A stretch of 64,000 nucleotides of DNA from Prorocentrum cordatum (GCA_963575745.1 CAUYUJ010014205.1:488087-552086); one strand, 5' to 3'. Shown: positions 29,279 through 40,713, numbered from the stretch's first letter. Translations and numbers: made by a program. Notes: generated by a model from the sequence alone, not told the origin.

Positions 29279-31160
29279 ATGTCTTGGGAAGTGGGCTATG
29301 AGACGTTCTTCGGGGACATTGTTAAGACTCGTAGTATGCCTGGGCCTGATGGGATTCCTTCATATTGCTGGCGCCTTGGAGATGCCCCTCGTGCACTCTT
29401 CGATTTTTATCGAGGCCTGGTGTCTGGGCAGATTGATTCTCTTCCCTGGGACACGTTGGAGGTTTTCATGGCTTTCCCGCCGAGGGGGGGCTCGAACAAT
29501 GACGTTGGGTTGGGACCCATGTCTTCAGAACGCCTGAAAATACATGTCCACTTTCCATGGCGAACACAGACGCCAAGCTCTTGAGTTCGCGCGTGTGCCG
29601 ACCTTTGAACGAGGCCCCCCAGCAGGTGGTCCCTCTTTCGCAAGCTTGTGATTCTGGCCGCAGCATGGCCGCGCATATTGCGCGTGCTGAGTCTTGGGCG
29701 CTCTCGGAGCATGTCTTAGACAAGGAAGATAGCTCGCTTGTCCTGACGGACTACGCCGCCGCCTTCCCCACGATCTCGATTGACTGGTTTCTGGAAGTCT
29801 CTGAAGCGATGGGGGTCCCGAGTTTGATTGTGCATGTCTACCGCATGCTCTATTACGACAGCACTGCGCTAATCTATCACGGGCAACGTTTATGCCACGA
29901 TTGATGTTGCTAGAGGAGTTCGCCAAGGGGGGGGGGGGGGGGGGCGCATCCATGGTTCTTTTGTGCTTGGGTACAGCGCCGCTTCATATATACATCAGTA
30001 AGCACTGCTGGGAATATCTACGCATTGAGCTTGAGTGCGCTGATGACTGTGCGCATGGCATTCGCGATACCATTGCTCAACTCGGCCATCTCTTTGAAGT
30101 GATTCAGTCTCTCGAGGCCGCGGTTGGCCTGGCCATGAATATCCACAAGTGTCTGGTGCTCGTTCACTCCGCTGCGTTTCAAGCTCGTCTGAAGCAATCT
30201 ATCGCGGAGCATCTCCCAGAGCTGATATAGATTCAGGTCGTCCTCTCGTGTAAGTACCTGGGCGTGATGATCGGCTACTCTGTTCACGAATGCTACCGGC
30301 GGAAGCTGGTTGCCAAGTTTGCTCCCCGCGTGGGAGAGGTGCGCCAGGCTGGCCTCGCGCTCGCTAAGAATATCCCGGCGTTCCACACCCTCTGTCTCAG
30401 CATTCTGTCATTCGTCATGCAGTTTGTTCCTCTCTCGCGCGATGTATGTGAGGCGTATAAGAGTGTGCTGCAGCTTCTGGTTGTCGGTTCGCGTTTCAGT
30501 TTTAACTATGAGATGTTGACGAACCTTACCTCCCTGGGATCTCCTGGTAAATATAATAAGCTGGAAGCTGTGTCTTGGGCTACGAAGTTCAGGCTTGTCT
30601 CGCGGTGTTCGGGAATTTGGGAGATCTTGGAAGACTTGGAAAAGGCGTTTAACTGCGACGACGCCTGCGTTGCACGCACTACGTCAGGCTGGGCCAGCGC
30701 GAGTTTCGCCCCCGCACTTTTGGCCACATATCGAGGCGTTCGAGGTGTACTAGCGGCGTCTCCCAAGGGCATCCCTGAGGAGGGGAAGCTGTTCCAGGCC
30801 GCTGTCTACCGCGTGCTTGCCGCCTCGTCTGATTTCTCCCATGATGCCAAGATCGACCTGATGATCAGAATGAGGAGGTGGATGGGTGAGGTTCCAGAAG
30901 ATGCCGCGGATAATGTTTCGAAAGCTGTCAAGTCTGCGATTCGGAAGCCGGGGCCATATCTTGGCCTAACTTTTTGGCGCGTACTATCCAGAGGTTTGAA
31001 CACGTCTGCCAGATGTCACTCCCAGTCTCACGGCTGTCTACTGTATTCAATTGCTGTGTTGATACCTACGACCCCTCTCTCTCCGACCTTGACGATATTG
31101 CTCATTACTCACGTTGCTCACGTTTCTACTGGATATGTGAACGTTAACTTGGAGAACTGA
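29279..31160 (+). pseudogene. LINE A reverse transcriptase and thumb, broken
   Basis: Pieces of a LINE RT in shifting frames: TRSMPGPDGIPSYCW (29330-29375), SLVLTDYAAAFPTISIDWFL (29735-29795, first palm Asp) and GVRQG at about 29915-29930. The RQG motif runs straight into 18 consecutive G residues (29927-29944). The catalytic box reads CADD in the frame around 30036-30050 where YADD is expected. MNIHKCLVLV and YLGVMIGYSVH follow, and the frame 30264-31160 carries a long thumb and C-terminal region (FVMQFVPLSRDVCEAYKSVL). No RNase H is recognised. Confidence 0.7.
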
Positions 31161-32620
31161 TGCCTCCCTTCTCTGAATCCCCGCCGTGGCTTTTCTTTCT
31201 GCTTCCGACCACTAGTCGACATCGCACGGTGTTGCTTTTAATTGCTGCAATGGTTGGCGCGTTTATGTTTGCTCACAACTGTCGCCGCCACCAGCAGTCG
31301 TTAGGCAGCGTGTCTCAGTAGATACACGCCCGGACGTGAGCCACGACACGCAGGCGTCGTTTTGTTGCCGAGGCTTGGAGGCTTGATCGACGGGCGTGAC
31401 TTCTTTTCGAGGCCCCTCGGGGTATGTGAATGTGTGTGCGATTGTGTCTGGAGGATGGGGCCCCTGGACTCGCGGCACCTGGCTTTGGAGGGCCCTCTGC
31501 ATTGCTCTGCCCTGGAGGGCGGACCACCTTGTCAAGCATACATTAACAATCCGTGTACCTTATTTCTCGTCTTCTCCACATACTGCCCACTTCAATGCTG
31601 CAACTATGTGATCGTTTAGATTGGTCGCACTCCTTTGCGCAGCTCTGATGCGTGCTCCTCCAACAAAAAAACCGCTAGCGATCACATGCTAGAGCTGACT
31701 GGGCCGACGCGGTGGGCGCTGCCGTCAGCTTGTACGCATTTGCGACGCAAGGCGCGGCCTGGGCCCTGTCCTTCTGCACGGGCTCGCTGGAGCACACTGC
31801 GTAGCGCGGGATTTCTCGCGAGAGGGAGACGGGGGAGGGAGGGTGAGGGGGGAGCAGACCAGCGCATAGACGGGTGCGCCCATTGGCGATGGCATCGGTG
31901 ATGAGGGTTGCTCTGCTGGTAAAGCCCGACACGATCGTTTCTTCTCATTACTTGGGGTTGTTTCTGATGGCCGTGCCTGGCACCTACTTGTTGTTCTTTT
32001 CTTTTCAGTTCATCGGACTTTTGGTTTCTGGTGTTTTTGCCCGCCACCGTTTCGAACGCCGAGACCAGAGGAGGAGCAGGACACCCGCGGCGCACACCGA
32101 TTCCGACCCAAGTTTCAATTGCATTCATGTTCTTGCCGCAGCGGCCGTCATCATCAGCTGTAGCACCACGTTTTCTGGCGGCGCTTGCCTCGTCAGGATA
32201 CGCGTGCCAGCTTTCACGCCCCTGCATGTCAACAACACTGCGCCTCCATTATCAGTTCCTGGCGGCATTGCAACTTCCAAGTTTGATGTACAGAACTTGT
32301 GAGGTGGCACTGCGCCTGGGCCACGCCCGAAAGGAAAACTGCTGAGATGATGAGGAAGAGAGGAGGAGGGCGAGAGGAGGAGAGAGAGGGAGGAGGGGAC
32401 GGAGAGGGGAGGATGGAGGAAAGGGCTCGTTGTTTCGTTCTACTGCATAGAGTGGTGATGTTATTTGGCATCGGTGACTGAATGGCAGGCAACCCTGGAA
32501 TCCTGGATATGACTTTGTTTGCACGTCTTGCCCAGTAAGGATCTTACGACGATCGATGCCTCCGTCCTCAGTATACTCGAAAGGAAAGCAGGCCATATAG
32601 CATGGACGGTCGGGAACTGT
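31161..32620. other. Unassigned, downstream of LINE A
   Basis: The first 100 bases may be LINE A 3' end. Open frames around 31640-32310 overlap on both strands and resemble nothing known to me. 32345-32430 is AG-rich (GAGGAGAGAGAGGGAGG). Confidence 0.35.
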
Positions 32621-32756
32621 TGGATAGCGTGTCGTTCCACCAGTTCTGGCTCACCACGCTTCGGAGCGACACCCATCCACATTCCAGTCCCCAGGCGTCC
32701 ACGTCCACAGTTTTCCCCTTCCTCCTACCCCGCAGAGCGGAGCGACACGCTATCCA
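32621..32756. repeat. 136-bp element with 18-bp terminal inverted repeats (MITE-like)
   Basis: TGGATAGCGTGTCGTTCC at 32621-32638 is the reverse complement of GGAGCGACACGCTATCCA at 32739-32756 except for one base. It could be a miniature inverted-repeat transposon or a transcribed hairpin. No target-site duplication is evident. Confidence 0.5.
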
Positions 32757-33361
32757 CTCGCAAGAAGTAACGTACCGCCAGAGCTGGCGCCGCGACACGC
32801 TAATCAAAAGTGCCCGATCGTCTGGAGACAAAACCGTGTGCATGCGCACCACCCGCCTGCCCGCCCGCGCGTCTTATAATATACATATTGCTACGCTGCG
32901 CCGTTGAAGCATTAATACATTAGTTAGGTGGGTGCCCTGGCGCGGAAGTAGAATTCGGCGCGTTGCGAAGGGGGATTGAGGACGAGGAGAAAGAAGAAGG
33001 ATGATGAGGGCTGGACAGAGGATCCCCGAAGGCATCGACAGGACACGATGGGTGCCCAAGAAGGCTCGGGAGGAGCCCAATAGCCGCCAAGACGGGTCCA
33101 GGAATATGTCGAAATGGCCGATGGGTTTTGCCAATCATGACGCCAGAAAACCGAAAAAGTACCCCACGACGTCGCCCCACGGGCCCGCTCCGGATTCGGA
33201 GGAGAAGGCGGATGAGGAGGACGATGGGTAGGAAGCAAAGATGCCTCACGAAGGGTACTGGATCCCCCCTCCGACGTAGAATCGTTCTGGAGAGTTGTTT
33301 TGTGTGTGATGCGCGGGATGGAAAGGTAAAGTTTCGATGATGTTCGCTTGCCTTTTTTTAG
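32757..33361. other. Unassigned sequence
   Basis: Mixed composition. A CGACACGCTA fragment of the inverted repeat recurs at 32793. No gene recognised. Confidence 0.35.
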
Positions 33362-33446
33362 GGTTGTGAAGGTTTGTGGGGAGGGCCAACAACACAGTTT
33401 CTGTGTAACCGCGGCCCAATACATTTTGAGGACAAATTGTCATCAG
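33362..33446 (-). repeat. Dispersed about 85-bp repeat, minus-strand copy
   Basis: Its reverse complement closely matches 40625-40713, both containing ATGTATTGGGCCGCGGTT and a GTTGTTGGCCCTC segment. Translated, both contain KCIGPRL and KPSQP, which may reflect a shared coding past. Confidence 0.75.
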
Positions 33447-33592
33447 GTCTAGTTTTCTCTTGCCTCTCTCCTCCACGGACTCGCCCTCCTCTTCTACCCT
33501 GAACTCCATGAGCGCCGCGACCATGGTGTAGAGCCCCTTCGCCTCCTGGTGAGCCCAGCGCCGGTCGCCCGCCGGCGCGCCGGCTCACCCGC

Positions 33593-34453
33593 TCAGCCGG
33601 CGAGCTCCGCGGCCGGCTGGGCCGGGCCCGCCGCCCGGCTCTCGCCGCTCACGGCTGTGCAAAGTTGTTGGGCGGTGGCCCAGTGGAGCGCCACGCTGAG
33701 CTCGGCGCCCCACCGCCGAGTCAGCGCGCTGGCGGCCGCCGCCGCAGCCGGGCCGTCGCCGAGGGCCTGCGCCTGGTCCCGTGCCAGCCAGCGCAGCTGC
33801 TGAAGCACCGCCTTGCCGTGGCGGCGCCGCTTGTCCGCCTCGGCGTCGGCGTTGACGGCGCTGTCGCCGTCCGCCGCGGCCGCCAGGGCGAGCGCGTCCC
33901 CAGGGACGTTGTCGTGGACGGTCACGTCCGCAGGGGCAGCTCCCGCGCTGCGCCTCCAGGTCGAGGAGCGCCTCCTCCCGCTCCACGCGGAGCGCCGCTC
34001 CGCAGGCAGCGCAAGGCCCAGGCGAGGGCGCCGCCGCCGTGCCCCGGCCCGCGCAGGCAGGGGCGGAGCAGCGCCAGGGCCATCGGTCCCAGGCAGGCAC
34101 AGGCACTTGTCGGGCCGCGCTGAAACCACATTCCTGGAAGATGCGCTCCCACACGTCCTCGACTTCCATGCTCCGCGCCTTCGGGCCGCCTCCGCAAGAG
34201 CAGCGGTAGGCGTGTCGCGGCAGAGCGCCTGCCCGCAGAGTTGCCCCGCCCTCGGGCCAGTCCTGAGGCGGTTGCAGCAGCGGGTCCCCGCCGGCGCGCT
34301 GTCCTGGTCGAGCAGCGCTCTCGCAGTGGCGCAGTAGGCGCCGTCCTCGAGCCCCTGGCGCGGGCTGCCGTTGGCCAGCTGCCAGTCCGCCGCGTCGGGC
34401 CCCCCGCAGGAGCGCAGGAGTGCTCGTTCTTCAGCTCCGAGGGCGCTCAGCAA
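33593..34453 (-). pseudogene. LINE B C-terminal domain, possibly nuclease-like
   Basis: Minus-frame pieces ARPDKCLCLPGTDGPGAA and STWRRSAGAAPADVTVHDN, and in the overlapping frame 34169-33585 FQECGFSAARQVPVPAWDRW and LLDLEAQRGSCPCGRD. ADVTVHDN followed by AEADKRRRHGKAVL recalls the Asp-x-Thr ... Glu-x-x-Lys spacing of PD-(D/E)xK nucleases at the end of some LINEs. That link is inference from spacing only. Confidence 0.45.
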
Positions 34454-34471
34454 GGCTTGGTGTTTTTTTGT

Positions 34472-34822
34472 TTAGCCTTTGCGTGAGCGCCTCTTCTGAC
34501 GAGGTCCCTGCACAAGCAGCCCCCAGGGCAGCAGCTGCCAGCGTCTTTCCTCCTCGTCAGGCAGCAGTTCGGCCAGCGCCGCCCGGCAAGCAGCCGCCAG
34601 GGGCAGTTGGGCGGCTTCTTCCAAGTCAGCCAGCTCTTCCAAGCCTGTCCGAGCGTGGGCCCCCGCCAGGCTCTGCGCCCAGGAGGCCGCCCACGCCGCA
34701 GGCGCCAGCGCCGCTTGGCTCCGGAGGCCCCGGCCGCCCAGTCGCAGCGGCAGGCGACACTGCGCCCGCTGTGCGGCCTGCAGGGGGCTCAGGCGCGCGA
34801 GCTCAACGTAGGCCTCGAGCAC
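34472..34822 (-). pseudogene. LINE B thumb segment
   Basis: QRAQCRLPLRLGGRGLRSQA is the LP-x-R-x-GG-x-GLR motif that follows RT in many LINEs; Ala/Leu-rich helices surround it. It lies between the catalytic half and the C-terminal domain on the same strand. Confidence 0.6.
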
Positions 34823-35013
34823 GGCCTCGTCGCGGGGCGGTCGCTGCTGCCCGGGTGTCGGCCGGCGGGCAAGAGCGAAGCCGCAGCGTGAGCTTGCCCG
34901 CGCCGCGGAGCCGCAGCAGGAGCCCCGCCGCCAAGGCCGCCAGGAGGTGAGGCGACGCCAGCGCGGGCAGCTGGGCGAGCTTGTGGAGCAGCGCCGCCGC
35001 CCTCTCCGCAGTC

Positions 35014-35493
35014 TCAGCGCATCGCGCCGCCGCGTGGCCTGCGCAGCCCAGGTCCAGCCGGCGCCCGTCGCTCTTGTCTGGTATCTTGCCCGCCGGCAGC
35101 GGCTCTCCCAGCGGGGCGCCCAGCAGGGTGAGGCCGTCGCGGCGCCAGCGCGTCTCTAGCCGCTAGCCCCAGCGGGCAGGCCGCCCGCGCAGACCGCGCC
35201 TGTGTCTTCTGGGGCTGCAGTCCGAGTCCGAGAGCGCCAAGCGCGGCTTGCGCGGCGGTCTCGACCGTGGCGGCGAGCTCGGCGGGCGCCAGCGCGATGA
35301 CGTCGTCGAGGTAAGCCAGGACGCGGACATCCGCAGCGCGAAGCCCTCGCGCGGCCGCGGCCGCCTGCAGCGCCTCCTCGAGCTCCCGCAAGCCCAGCCG
35401 GGCTCTGAGCGGCCCCCCTGGTCCACGCTGTTCGCGGAGCGCAGGCGGCAGCAGCCCCTGCAGTTGCCCCAGAAGTAACGCTGGGACCCGCAA
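35014..35493 (-). pseudogene. LINE B reverse transcriptase, catalytic half (YLDD)
   Basis: The minus frame reads LLPPALREQRGPGGPL, where RQG(C/D)PLS is usual, then LRELEEALQAAAAARGL and VRVLAYLDDVIALAPAELA with the catalytic Asp pair. LGALGLGLQPQKTQA is the following substrate-binding Lys region. Conserved order and spacing support a LINE RT. It is in a different frame from the N-terminal half. Confidence 0.75.
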
Positions 35494-35520
35494 CAGAACA
35501 AGCTTGCGACAGGCAGGAGT

Positions 35521-36363
35521 TCAGGCGTTGTGGCCTCCAGTTCGCCGAGGCAGCTCTCCCCGTTTACAGTGCCGCAAGCGTTTTTGCTCGTCTAGGGGCG
35601 TCAAGACCAAATCTGGCTTGACCGCGGTGAGCGCCCTCACTGCGTGCGCCAACAGCTCCGCGCCTGCCCTCGTGCCGATTGCACACTGTTGCCTCCCTGG
35701 CGCAGCCGCCAGCTCTCCCTTCCACGGCGCCACTGAGGCCCTCCCCACCAGGCGGCGGCGGAGGATGTTGGAGCCGCGATAGGGCGCACGCCGCCGCCGG
35801 GCTTGTGGACCGGGGCGAGCCTGGAGAGCGCCAGGGCGTCGGCCGCGTCGGCGGGCAGGTCCCCCTTTGCAAGGCCGTCGCCGAGGTTGCAGGAGGCAGA
35901 CATAACGGCGGGCTCGGCCAGCACCACCCGCCAGTGCTCGAAACGACCGCCGCCGACTGCAGCGCCTCTCCCCTTTGGGCTCCTCTGCAGCGCTTTCCGC
36001 AGCTCTGAGCGCGAGAGGGGCGAAGCGGCGGCCGGGTCGCCTCGCGCCGGGCGCTCGAGGGCAGGCTTGCCGCGGGGCTGGAGCAGGTTCTGCAGTGCCG
36101 TTGCCGTCTCTGGCGCGAGCGGCGCTAAGCCTGGGCTGGCCAGGAGCACCGCTGCGCGCGAACACTCCTCTGTGCATGGGTTTTCCGAGCCACTTCGTCC
36201 GCCAGGTGGGCGTCGGCCCTCGCGCGGCAGCCCTCCCTCGGCTTCCCGTCGCGCCCGCGCCAGGTTCCGGCCCGCGGCGCGCGCCTCTTCCAGGAGCACT
36301 TCCCGCGCTCCTCGGTGCAGCTAGGGGCATCGCTGGCGTATCAGCGCGGCTCGGACCGCACAC
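35521..36363 (-). pseudogene. LINE B reverse transcriptase, N-terminal half
   Basis: In the minus frame 36299-35637: LSRSELRKALQRSPKGRGAA, RFEHWRVVLAEPAVM and LSRLAPVHKPGGGVRPIAAP, the last a typical RT fingers motif (K-P-G-G-x-R-P-I). In the frame 36363-35521 the same domain continues as ILRRRLVGRA, then QCAIGTRAGAELLAHAVRAL and DLVLTPLDEQ, the palm with its first Asp. A frame change near 35765 links them. Confidence 0.65.
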
Positions 36364-36739
36364 TCGCTTCCCGGCTGGCGCTTGCCTCCAGCGCCGCGGC
36401 GCACCGGGGCTGCGAAGAGGAGCCGTTCTCTAAGAAAAAAAAGTGTCCAAGCCCTCTCCTCCTCCACGCTGCCCCTCAGCGCCCAGAGCGCGGCCCTGCA
36501 GGGGAGATCCTCGACTTGCGCTGCTGCCGCCCTCGCGCCGCCTGGCACGCAGCGGAGCGCGGGGCTCTCCTCCGCCAGCTCGTCGAGCAAGTTGAGCGCG
36601 TCAAGCCCTGGCCAGCAGTCCGTTCCGAGGTCTTCGAGCGGCTGCCTCGGCGGTGCCGCCGCCAGCCCCGGTGCCCCTCCCGGATTCACTCATGCCAAGC
36701 CTCTGTCGCAGTCATATTCATTCATATTCAGAAGATTCG

Positions 36740-36900
36740 GAGGATGTCTCAGGTGGGGCGTTGGTTTCAGCACCCCACAGGGGAGCCGCCAGAGGGGTAT
36801 TGTACGGCCACTCAACAGCTGTTTGTGAGGATGTCTCAGGCGGGGCGATGGCTTCAGCACCCTAAAGGGAGCCGCCAGAGGGGCATTGCATGGGGCACGT
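36740..36900. repeat. GATGTCTCAGGCGG repeat, two units
   Basis: GAGGATGTCTCAGGTGGGGC starts at 36740 and recurs 86 bases later. Each unit includes TTTCAGCACCC and GAGCCGCCAGAGGGG. Same family as 38390-38985. Confidence 0.85.
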
Positions 36901-37149
36901 TCGCGGCCAGTTTGGGGGGACAGGAAGCAATCAGCAAACCCCCCTCCCCCCCCCCTCATCAGAGGAAATTATAACGCTTCCGGCACCAGGGCCGGGGCGG
37001 AAGCGATATCCCCGGAGGTCACCAGAGGTCCGCGGAGGGGAGGTCCCCGGAGGTTCCCAGGAGGCATCCAGAGAGGCCTGCACAAGCCTCTGAATGCCCG
37101 GTCCCCTTGTATTCCAGAGCCCAGCGACAAGGCGCACCTGCCCAGAGTC

Positions 37150-38110
37150 GTTTCCTGTGATTCTGTGCGGTTCTGTGAGATTCCTCAGAGATTCCTTTGA
37201 TACTCCGATTGGCTTCTTTTGAGATTCCTTGCCGTTTCCATTGTGATTCTTTTGGGACTCCTTTGAGACTCCTCTGGTGTTCCTTTGATGTTATTCTGGG
37301 GGTCCCTTGAGGTTCCAGTCATATCCCTTTGATGCCCCATGGCTTAAGGGAGCATCACATCGACATCCGGGGCCGGTGGATTATTTTATTTTCAATAAAT
37401 GTGCTAACATATCGCGGGGGGGGTCGCGGAATCCGTCTGCGATATCTCTCCGTGGACTCTCCCATAGGATCCCCTGAAATAATCAATTTCCCTAGTGCGG
37501 TCGCAATAGGGATTGCTTATGTCCACGCGAGCCCGCGTTTTCCAAATTCCTTAGATTCCTTCGTGGTTCGTTTGAGCTGCCGCTGAGATGCCTTTGCGAT
37601 TTCTGTTGGGCTCCTTTGAGATTGCTTTGAACTTCCATTGGTTCCTTTGATATCATGCGTGGGATTCTTTGTGATATTCTTACGGGATTCCTTTGAGGGT
37701 CCTTTCAAGTTCCTCTGACATTCTTTCGACAATCCCCGAAGGGAGCATCACATCGACCTCCAGCGCCTGTGGATTATTTTATGTTCAATAAATGTGCTCA
37801 CATATCGCGGGGGGGGGGTTCGCGAAATCCGTCTGCGATATCCCTCCATGGACTCTCCCATAGGACCCCCTGAAAAAAAACAAATTCCCCATTGCGGTCG
37901 CAATAGGGTTTGCTTATGTCCACGCGAGCCCGCGTTTTCCAGATTCCTTAAATTCCCTCGTGGTTCGTTTGAGCTGCCGCTGAGATCCCTTAGCGATTTC
38001 TGTGGGGTTCCTTTGAGATTACTTTGAATTTCCCATAGGGTTCCTTTGAGATTCTGCGTGGGCTTCCTTCTGAGATTCCTCTGGGATTCCTTTGGAGGGT
38101 CCTTTCAATT
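37150..38110. repeat. TTTGAGATTCC-type array with a duplicated about 275-bp segment
   Basis: Short words such as GATTCCTTTGAG recur through 37160-37320, 37540-37740 and 37970-38110. Embedded are two longer direct copies, about 37345-37620 and 37737-38017, each starting GGGAGCATCACATCGAC and including TCAATAAATGTGCT and GGACTCTCCCATAGGA. No gene. 36901-37150 before it is unassigned. Confidence 0.8.
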
Positions 38111-38389
38111 ATAGTTGCTTGCGGTGATTTTATTGCTTGTCATTTTTGATTTACCTTTGATTTCCGATGCGCGTCAGTTTCCTAGTGTTCTAGCAAGGCG
38201 GGAACCCATTGGCAAGCGTTCGTGCGCATTGGTTCTTCAGGCTGTCGCCTCACGTTGCCGCCAGCTTCGGGCCGGGGGGGGCAAATTAATCAATTATTTT
38301 ATTGTATTTGTTATGTGCTAACGATATCGCCGGAGGGCGCCGCCCAAAATAATCACTCATATTATTTTCTGTGCTAACGATATCGCCAG

Positions 38390-38985
38390 GGGGGTTACTG
38401 TTTGCTTCCCGGGGTTATCTCAGGCGGTTTGCCAGTTTCGGTGGCCAGTATCGTCTGCGTTTAGAGCAGATTGCGAGGATGTCTCAGGCGGGGTGTCTCA
38501 GGCGGGGCGCTGCTGTCAGCACCCGTATAAGGGAAGCCGCCAGAGGGGCATTGCATGGGCCCGTTCGCGGTCAGATTGTGAAGATGTCTCAGGCGGTTTG
38601 CCTGCTTCGGTGGCCAACATCGTCTGCGTCTAGAGCAGATTGTGAGGATGTCTCAGGCGGGGCGCTGCTTTCAGCACCCCAAAGAGGAGCCGCCAGAGGC
38701 TATTGCACGAGCCTGTTCGCGGCCAGTTTGCCATGATGTCTCAGGCGGTTTGCCTGTTTCGGTGGCCAACATCATCTGCGTACCGGTATAGACCAGATTG
38801 TGAGGATGTCTCAGGCGGGGCGCTGTTTTCAGCACCCTTATAAAGGGGGCAATTAGGGAGTGTTTTCACGGGCCCGTTCGCGGCCACTTCGCGGGGATGT
38901 CTCAGGCGGTTTGCGTGTTTCCGCGCTCAACATCGTCCACGGTTATAGCAGTTCGTGAAGATGTCTCAGGCGGAGCGTTGGATCT
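38390..38985. repeat. GATGTCTCAGGCGG tandem array, about 152-166 bp units
   Basis: TGTGAGGATGTCTCAGGCGGGGCG-like sites start at about 38474, 38640, 38800 and 38952, alternating with GATGTCTCAGGCGGTTTGC at about 38583, 38735 and 38897. Each full unit holds both forms plus GTTCGCGGCCAG. A stray unit lies at 39845-39910. Confidence 0.88.
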
Positions 38986-39041
38986 TGGATCTACAGTAAG
39001 CAACACTGGCAACGTATCTGGAGAGGTGAACAGAAGATTGG

Positions 39042-39640
39042 GTGCGGCCTGAGGCGAATTTCCGATGTATTTCCAATTCTGGAAACACAGCAATCACGGT
39101 CCAAAGAAAGCTACAAATATTCCAAGCGATGATCACGAGCAAAGTTATGGATTCGCTCAGTTCGGCTTGGTTAAACAAAGCAAACCGGAAGATATTGAAC
39201 AGCTTTCAGGCGAGATGTATAAGACAAATATTGCATATTCCTCCATCCTTCGTGTCACGCATTTCAAGTACGCATGTATTGGAACAAAGTAAGCAAGCGA
39301 CATATACATCTCAATTGTTGCAACAACAACTGATACTCTTTGGCAAAGTTGACCGATGCTCCTACGGCCATGCCTTGCGCAAATCAACCTTTCAAGCAGG
39401 AAGTATCTGTCCAATCACGTGATGGTGCGAACGCAAAAAAGGGAGACCAAAACAAGAATGGGTTTCAGAATTGTACGCAAGTGTGTCTTCTTGTTTTAGA
39501 AACAATGGAATTTTCATGGATACATTGGGAACCCATTCGAATGGAGAAAACTCCTAACCAAAGTCACCAGGAACGTCGCCTCAGCAGAGGAAGATTACGT
39601 CTTAATGTGTATTGCATGGTCTGTGCGTCTTGGCAGGTAA
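39042..39640 (+). pseudogene. LINE C: C-terminal RT fragment, AT-rich
   Basis: The frame 39042-39422 reads TAITVQRKLQIFQAMITSKV, NSFQARCIRQILHIPPSFVS, THVLEQSKQATYTSQLLQQQ and LILFGKVDR, the thumb-to-end pattern of a LINE RT. After a shift near 39420, RPKQEWVSELYASVSSCF follows, the end motif GRPxxxW. The base composition is far more AT-rich than LINE B or the YR elements. Only the last part of the element is present. Confidence 0.7.
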
Positions 39641-40624
39641 TATACATTCAATTATGCATCATCTTCGTTTTTTTCGGCATCGTTTTCCTCCGCCTCCTCC
39701 CGCCGCCCTCCCGGCGCGCGTTTGGCGCGTCGGAGCTGACTACCCACGCGTTTGGCGTGTGTGTTCGCTCTATACGCTTGCCGCACTAGTCTGCCCACGC
39801 GCGTTTGGCGTATGGTGTCGTTTCGTTTGCGGAGAACCGCCTGGGGTGTTTTCACGGGTCCGTCCGCGGCCAGTTCGCGGGGATGTTTCAGGCGGTTTGT
39901 TTGTTTAGTGGCTCATCCTTCCTCTTTAGATTAATACTATCATAAATAGGTGTTCACTATGGCAATATCCTACAACATGAGATGCACGTATAGCTCAAAT
40001 GGCCAAACGCTCAATTACACATCCCAAATACAGATTATCTGCGTGCCGGGAGGGGGGAGGAGGTCGACGAAGAAGGAGGGTGATGTTTTATTTCTCCAAG
40101 CTAAATCCAATGCAAAGGTTGCAATTCATTATAGTCCGTCTGAATTAACAACGTGTATGCGTATTTGGCCCATTGCAATTTCGGACGGCCCCGCTTTCGA
40201 ACAAAATTCCATTATCTGGGGACGGCCTCCGCCGGGTCGCAAACGAGAGCTTTAAAATGGTTGCATATTTGATTTGGTGACGCCGTTGTTCGAAAGCCAT
40301 CCAATATTTGTTCTGTCTGCCTGTCGTGTCCATGGGGATTCCAGACTGCACAACAATTTTGGAACCACAATAACGTCGAAGAGGCGTACATCAAACATGA
40401 GGGTCTGGAGGAAGATGGAAAGGTACGGTGAAAAAAAGGCATCCTTGTGCAATGCCTGCCCGTTAGTGTCTAATGCTGAGATCTCCTGTAAGGTCTTCTA
40501 ATGCAAATTATCGTTTTGCATAGATTGCTCCAGTGAATGCTAACATGGGCGTCGGGAGTTCAAACTTTCTCAATGTTTGTAACACTGCGCCGTCGATGAG
40601 AAAGGAGAAAGAAAACCACACGGC
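39641..40624. other. Unassigned, AT-leaning sequence with scattered CGCGTTTGGCG words
   Basis: 39715-39810 has three CGCGTTTGGCG words, as in the 30-bp array at 41399; 39845-39910 carries one GATGTTTCAGGCGG unit. 39920-40600 holds no recognised gene. Confidence 0.4.
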
Positions 40625-40713
40625 GACTGATGACAATTTGCCCTCAAAATGTATTGGGCCGCGGTTGCGCAAAAGCTTTGTTGTTGTTGGCCCTCGCTAC
40701 AAACCTTCGCAAC
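40625..40713 (+). repeat. Dispersed about 85-bp repeat, plus-strand copy
   Basis: Inverted relative to 33362-33446. The copies share ATGTATTGGGCCGCGGTT and ACAAACCTTC. 40714-40927 beyond it is AG-rich (GGAGGAGGAGAAGGAGG at 40880-40920) with no gene. Confidence 0.75.

Larger units (their letters stand above)
26411..31160 (+). mobile_element. LINE A: ORF1 with RRM-like segment, AP endonuclease, RT
   Basis: A non-LTR retrotransposon whose domains run ORF1, apurinic-type endonuclease, RT and post-RT thumb, starting with a spliced-leader relict. The 5' end looks complete because ORF1 is present. The 3' end is not sharp; no poly(A) is seen after the last coding codon near 31160. One in-frame stop and several frameshifts inactivate it. 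Upstream is the GGCACCCG minisatellite. Confidence 0.8.
33590..36689 (-). mobile_element. LINE B, GC-rich, minus strand
   Basis: Reading from 36689 downward, RT motifs, a YLDD box, a thumb and a C-terminal domain follow in order over 3.1 kb. The coding sequence is as GC-rich as the YR elements. Frames change at least four times. Neither end is sharp; 36740 onward is a different repeat array. Confidence 0.65.
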
